From Algorimicrobium echini (GTDB lineage Bacteria > Bacteroidota > Bacteroidia > Flavobacteriales > Flavobacteriaceae): a stretch of DNA of 64,000 bases. The translations under genes were made by a program, and so were the position numbers. The notes under the pieces are model-generated. The model was given only the letters and a program-made list of their open reading frames with translations, was not told the origin of the DNA and did not search any database. Shown in pieces: positions 62,009 through 64,000 of this stretch. The DNA lies in assembly GCF_900115185.1 (NCBI RefSeq), contig NZ_FOVN01000001.1, positions 1,054,001 through 1,118,000 on the forward strand, given 5' to 3'. Within the stretch, counting starts at the first letter, position 1, and each line of letters begins with the position of its first letter.

Positions 62009-63314
62009 CGAGTAAGTTTTTTTTAGAATTTTTAATTCCATACCATAGAATGTAACCATAACAAACCATAATAAAAATAAGCGCTATTTTAAATCCTACA
62101 TAGTCTGTTAGCAGTCCGAAAAAAGGAGGAATAATAGCACCTCCAACAATAGCCATGCATAGCAAACCAGAGGCTTTTGGTTTTAAAGAGCCAATACCGT
62201 TAATGGCTAAAGCAAAAATAGTTGGGAACATGATAGAATTGAACAGCCCAACAGCTAATATGCTCCACATGCTTAGCAATCCTGTTGAACTAATAGAAAT
62301 AAGAATGAGTATCATGGCAATGGTTGCAAAAATGCCTAATACATTTCCTGGTTTCATGATTTTTGTTAAATAGGCACCTATAAAACGTCCTATCATGGCA
62401 CCAGACCAATAAAACGTTACAAAAACACCAACAATGGCTTTGTTATCACTTTCTGTAATTCCCGAGTTAAGAATGCTTTCTGCTATGGATTTCATGAGGC
62501 TATTTCCCTTAATAACAGTTACTAGATTCATATCTAGAAAATAGTTCACCAAATAACTTCCTATAGCAACTTCGGCACCTACATAAAAGAAAATCCCTAA
62601 AACACCTAGCATTAAATTTTTGTTTTTGAAGGCTTCCGAATAAGAACCTGTGTTTTCGTCGCTTATCATTTTTGGGAGTTTTGCAAATAGAAAAATACCA
62701 GCTATAAAAACAATAAATAAAGCCAAACCTAAAAAAGGTGTTTGAACTGCAGAGGCTTCGGTTGTTAGGTAATTATCTTTTGCAGCACCCGTTAAGGCAG
62801 CAATTTCATCTTTAGTTTTAATTCTATCGCTTAAAATAAATAAAGCTCCAACGGCTGGAGCAATGGCAGTTCCTAGAGAGTTAAAGGCTTGCGATAAATT
62901 TAAACGACTTGAAGCACCTTCTTCAGAACCTAAAACAGCTACAAACGGATTGGCAGCTACTTGCAAAACAGTTATTCCTGCAGCTAAAATAAAATAAGCT
63001 AACATGAAAATACCAAATACTCGGTATGAGGCAGCAGGATAAAATAGTAAACAACCTAGAGCCATGGTTAACAACCCTAAAATAATACCTTTTTTATAAC
63101 CGATTTTCGATAAAATATAACTCGCTGGAACTGATAATAAAAAGTAAGCACCGAAAAAAGCAAACTGTACCAATCCTGCTTGGAAATAGGTGAGTGTAAA
63201 TAACTCACGTAATCTTGGAATTAAAGAATCGACTAAAACTGTTATAAATCCCCAAAGGAAAAATAATATAGTTAGAAGAATGAATGAGGAGCGATAAGAT
63301 TTTTGTTGGTTCAT
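62001..63314 (-). CDS. FucP/GluP-type MFS sugar:proton symporter
   Basis: The gene encodes 437 residues starting MNQQKSYRSSFILL; the upstream extension to 63380 overlaps the preceding gene and is rejected. Twelve TM helices are visible. The FucP-family stretches FFLWGFITVLVDSLIPRLRE and FGAYFLLSVPASYIL are at the N-terminus, with AANPFVAVLGSEEGASSRLNLSQAFNSLGTAIAP in the middle. It should carry a released monosaccharide, perhaps mannose or N-acetylglucosamine, across the inner membrane. It lies 7 bp after the hexosaminidase-like gene and overlaps the GH92 gene. Confidence 0.92.
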   Translation of the reverse strand: MNQQKSYRSSFILLTILFFLWGFITVLVDSLIPRLRELFTLTYFQAGLVQFAFFGAYFLLSVPASYILSKIGYKKGIILGLLTMALGCLLFYPAASYRVFGIFMLAYFILAAGITVLQVAANPFVAVLGSEEGASSRLNLSQAFNSLGTAIAPAVGALFILSDRIKTKDEIAALTGAAKDNYLTTEASAVQTPFLGLALFIVFIAGIFLFAKLPKMISDENTGSYSEAFKNKNLMLGVLGIFFYVGAEVAIGSYLVNYFLDMNLVTVIKGNSLMKSIAESILNSGITESDNKAIVGVFVTFYWSGAMIGRFIGAYLTKIMKPGNVLGIFATIAMILILISISSTGLLSMWSILAVGLFNSIMFPTIFALAINGIGSLKPKASGLLCMAIVGGAIIPPFFGLLTDYVGFKIALIFIMVCYGYILWYGIKNSKKNLLDA

Positions 63315-63321
63315 AATTGTG

Positions 63322-64000
63322 TTAATTATATTTAATTGAAATTTCATCAACAAACAACCAACTTCTGCCATCATGCTCATGCCCTAGATGCCATTTTGGA
63401 AGTTTTCCTAATTTTTTGGCAACAACTTTAACATAGCGTGCTTTGCCCAAACTGGAAATTGAGATAGCTTCCATGTCAATAGTATCCGTAGGTACAGGTG
63501 CTTTTAAGGCCATATTAGTAAATTTGGTAAAAACTTCACCATCCAATGATGTGTAAAAATCGACTTCAGTTGGTAGAAAAATCCAACTTTTTTGATCCTT
63601 CAAAAACGATACTGATACATTGTTAATTAATTTTTCTTGACCTAAATCTACAATAGCAATAACATCTTGATCTTGATAACCTTGCCAAGTTCCAGTTCTG
63701 AAGTCTTTAGCGCCAACAATACCATCTATTAAAGCATTTGGTCCACCTCCGTTATACTGATTAGCATATTCAGTTTCTAATACTATTGAAATGTTTGGAT
63801 CAATTTCATAAAATTCAGTGCTTATTTCGTGGCTTTTTATACTATTTTTTTCTGAATAAATTGTCAGCACAGATTGTTCAGAAATGATGAAAGGTGTTTG
63901 GTATTTTTTGTATTCGGAATCATTTAGTTTATAAAATATGGTAGCTTCAGAATCCGTGTTTTTTAAAACTACTTCCGTTTGTTCTTTAAAAGCCACGTTT
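63322..64000 (-). CDS. C-terminal part of a glycoside hydrolase, probably GH20 beta-N-acetylhexosaminidase
   Basis: Only the last 226 residues are in the window; the start is beyond the right edge. First comes a chitobiase C-terminal/Fn3-like segment (EQTEVVLKNTDSEATIFYKLNDSEYKKY), then a F5/8 type C (discoidin-like) domain of about 140 residues (ALIDGIVGAKDFRTGTWQGYQDQDVIAIVDLG to the end). This tail is typical of Bacteroidota GH20 enzymes, but other glycoside hydrolases can carry it, and the catalytic domain is not visible. The operon context (GH92, glycosylasparaginase) favours a hexosaminidase. Confidence 0.6.
   Translation of the reverse strand, partial: NVAFKEQTEVVLKNTDSEATIFYKLNDSEYKKYQTPFIISEQSVLTIYSEKNSIKSHEISTEFYEIDPNISIVLETEYANQYNGGGPNALIDGIVGAKDFRTGTWQGYQDQDVIAIVDLGQEKLINNVSVSFLKDQKSWIFLPTEVDFYTSLDGEVFTKFTNMALKAPVPTDTIDMEAISISSLGKARYVKVVAKKLGKLPKWHLGHEHDGRSWLFVDEISIKYN

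Noticed and set aside
1-64000. CRISPR arrays, insertion sequences, prophage or integron features
   Set aside because: No spaced direct repeats, transposase, integrase or phage genes were seen; the multi-copy elements found are short palindromes and the promoter modules.

Overview
The window is AT-rich DNA from a member of the Bacteroidota, almost certainly a marine-type Flavobacteriaceae. The reasons are a TonB-dependent receptor with a carboxypeptidase-regulatory-like N-terminus, a secreted M36 protease ending in a type IX secretion (T9SS) sorting domain, a PorT-type T9SS barrel, the ribosomal order rplM-rpsI-rpsB-tsf-pyrH-frr, the lack of Shine-Dalgarno sequences, and repeated use of the Bacteroidota promoter TTTG-N(17-23)-TAnnTTTG. 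The exact genus cannot be read from the sequence. No insertion sequence, prophage, rRNA operon or CRISPR array was seen.

Layout. 1-12.1 kb: edge-truncated TonB receptor, dgt, small membrane protein, dxs, M36 protease, tadA, then a leftward operon (TonB-C-like protein, TPR lipoprotein, ClC protein, small membrane protein). 12.1-20.8 kb: aspS and a tetR-tolC-MFP-RND efflux operon with a visible palindromic operator. 20.8-26.9 kb: polyprenyl synthase, small conserved protein, beta-barrel protein and sucAB. 26.9-28.6 kb: a non-coding region with three copies of one 58-bp promoter module, two putative small RNAs, a 43-aa membrane protein, a NarL/LuxR-type response regulator and a retropepsin-like protein. 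28.7-34.2 kb: tatD, ansA, tRNA-Ser(GGA) and an exbB-exbD-exbD-porT cluster. 34.2-41.7 kb: PAP2-like protein, rpoN, asnS, MMPL exporter and a lone beta-barrel. 41.7-46.3 kb: frr, pyrH, tsf, rpsB, rpsI, rplM. 46.3-49.9 kb: two small unassigned genes and polA. 50-56.3 kb: cyanophycin metabolism (isoaspartyl peptidase, cyanophycinase, cyanophycin synthetase) plus an aldehyde dehydrogenase. 56.3-64 kb: a tight leftward operon that fits N-glycan breakdown (glycosylasparaginase, two GH92 alpha-mannosidases, a FucP-type sugar transporter, and the C-terminus of a probable hexosaminidase).

The most interesting signal is at 27.1-27.46 kb. Three promoters share a 7-2-7 inverted repeat (TACGTAG-N2-CTACGTA), exactly 23 bp before TAnnTTTAC, then exactly 3 bp, then TGCTATTA or a close match. 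The 7-2-7 layout is the one NarL-family response regulators bind, and such a regulator (without a neighbouring kinase) lies directly upstream. Two of the promoters lead straight into Rho-independent terminators with no ATG between, which indicates two short RNAs; the third precedes the 43-aa membrane protein. This looks like a small, possibly undescribed regulon of a response regulator.
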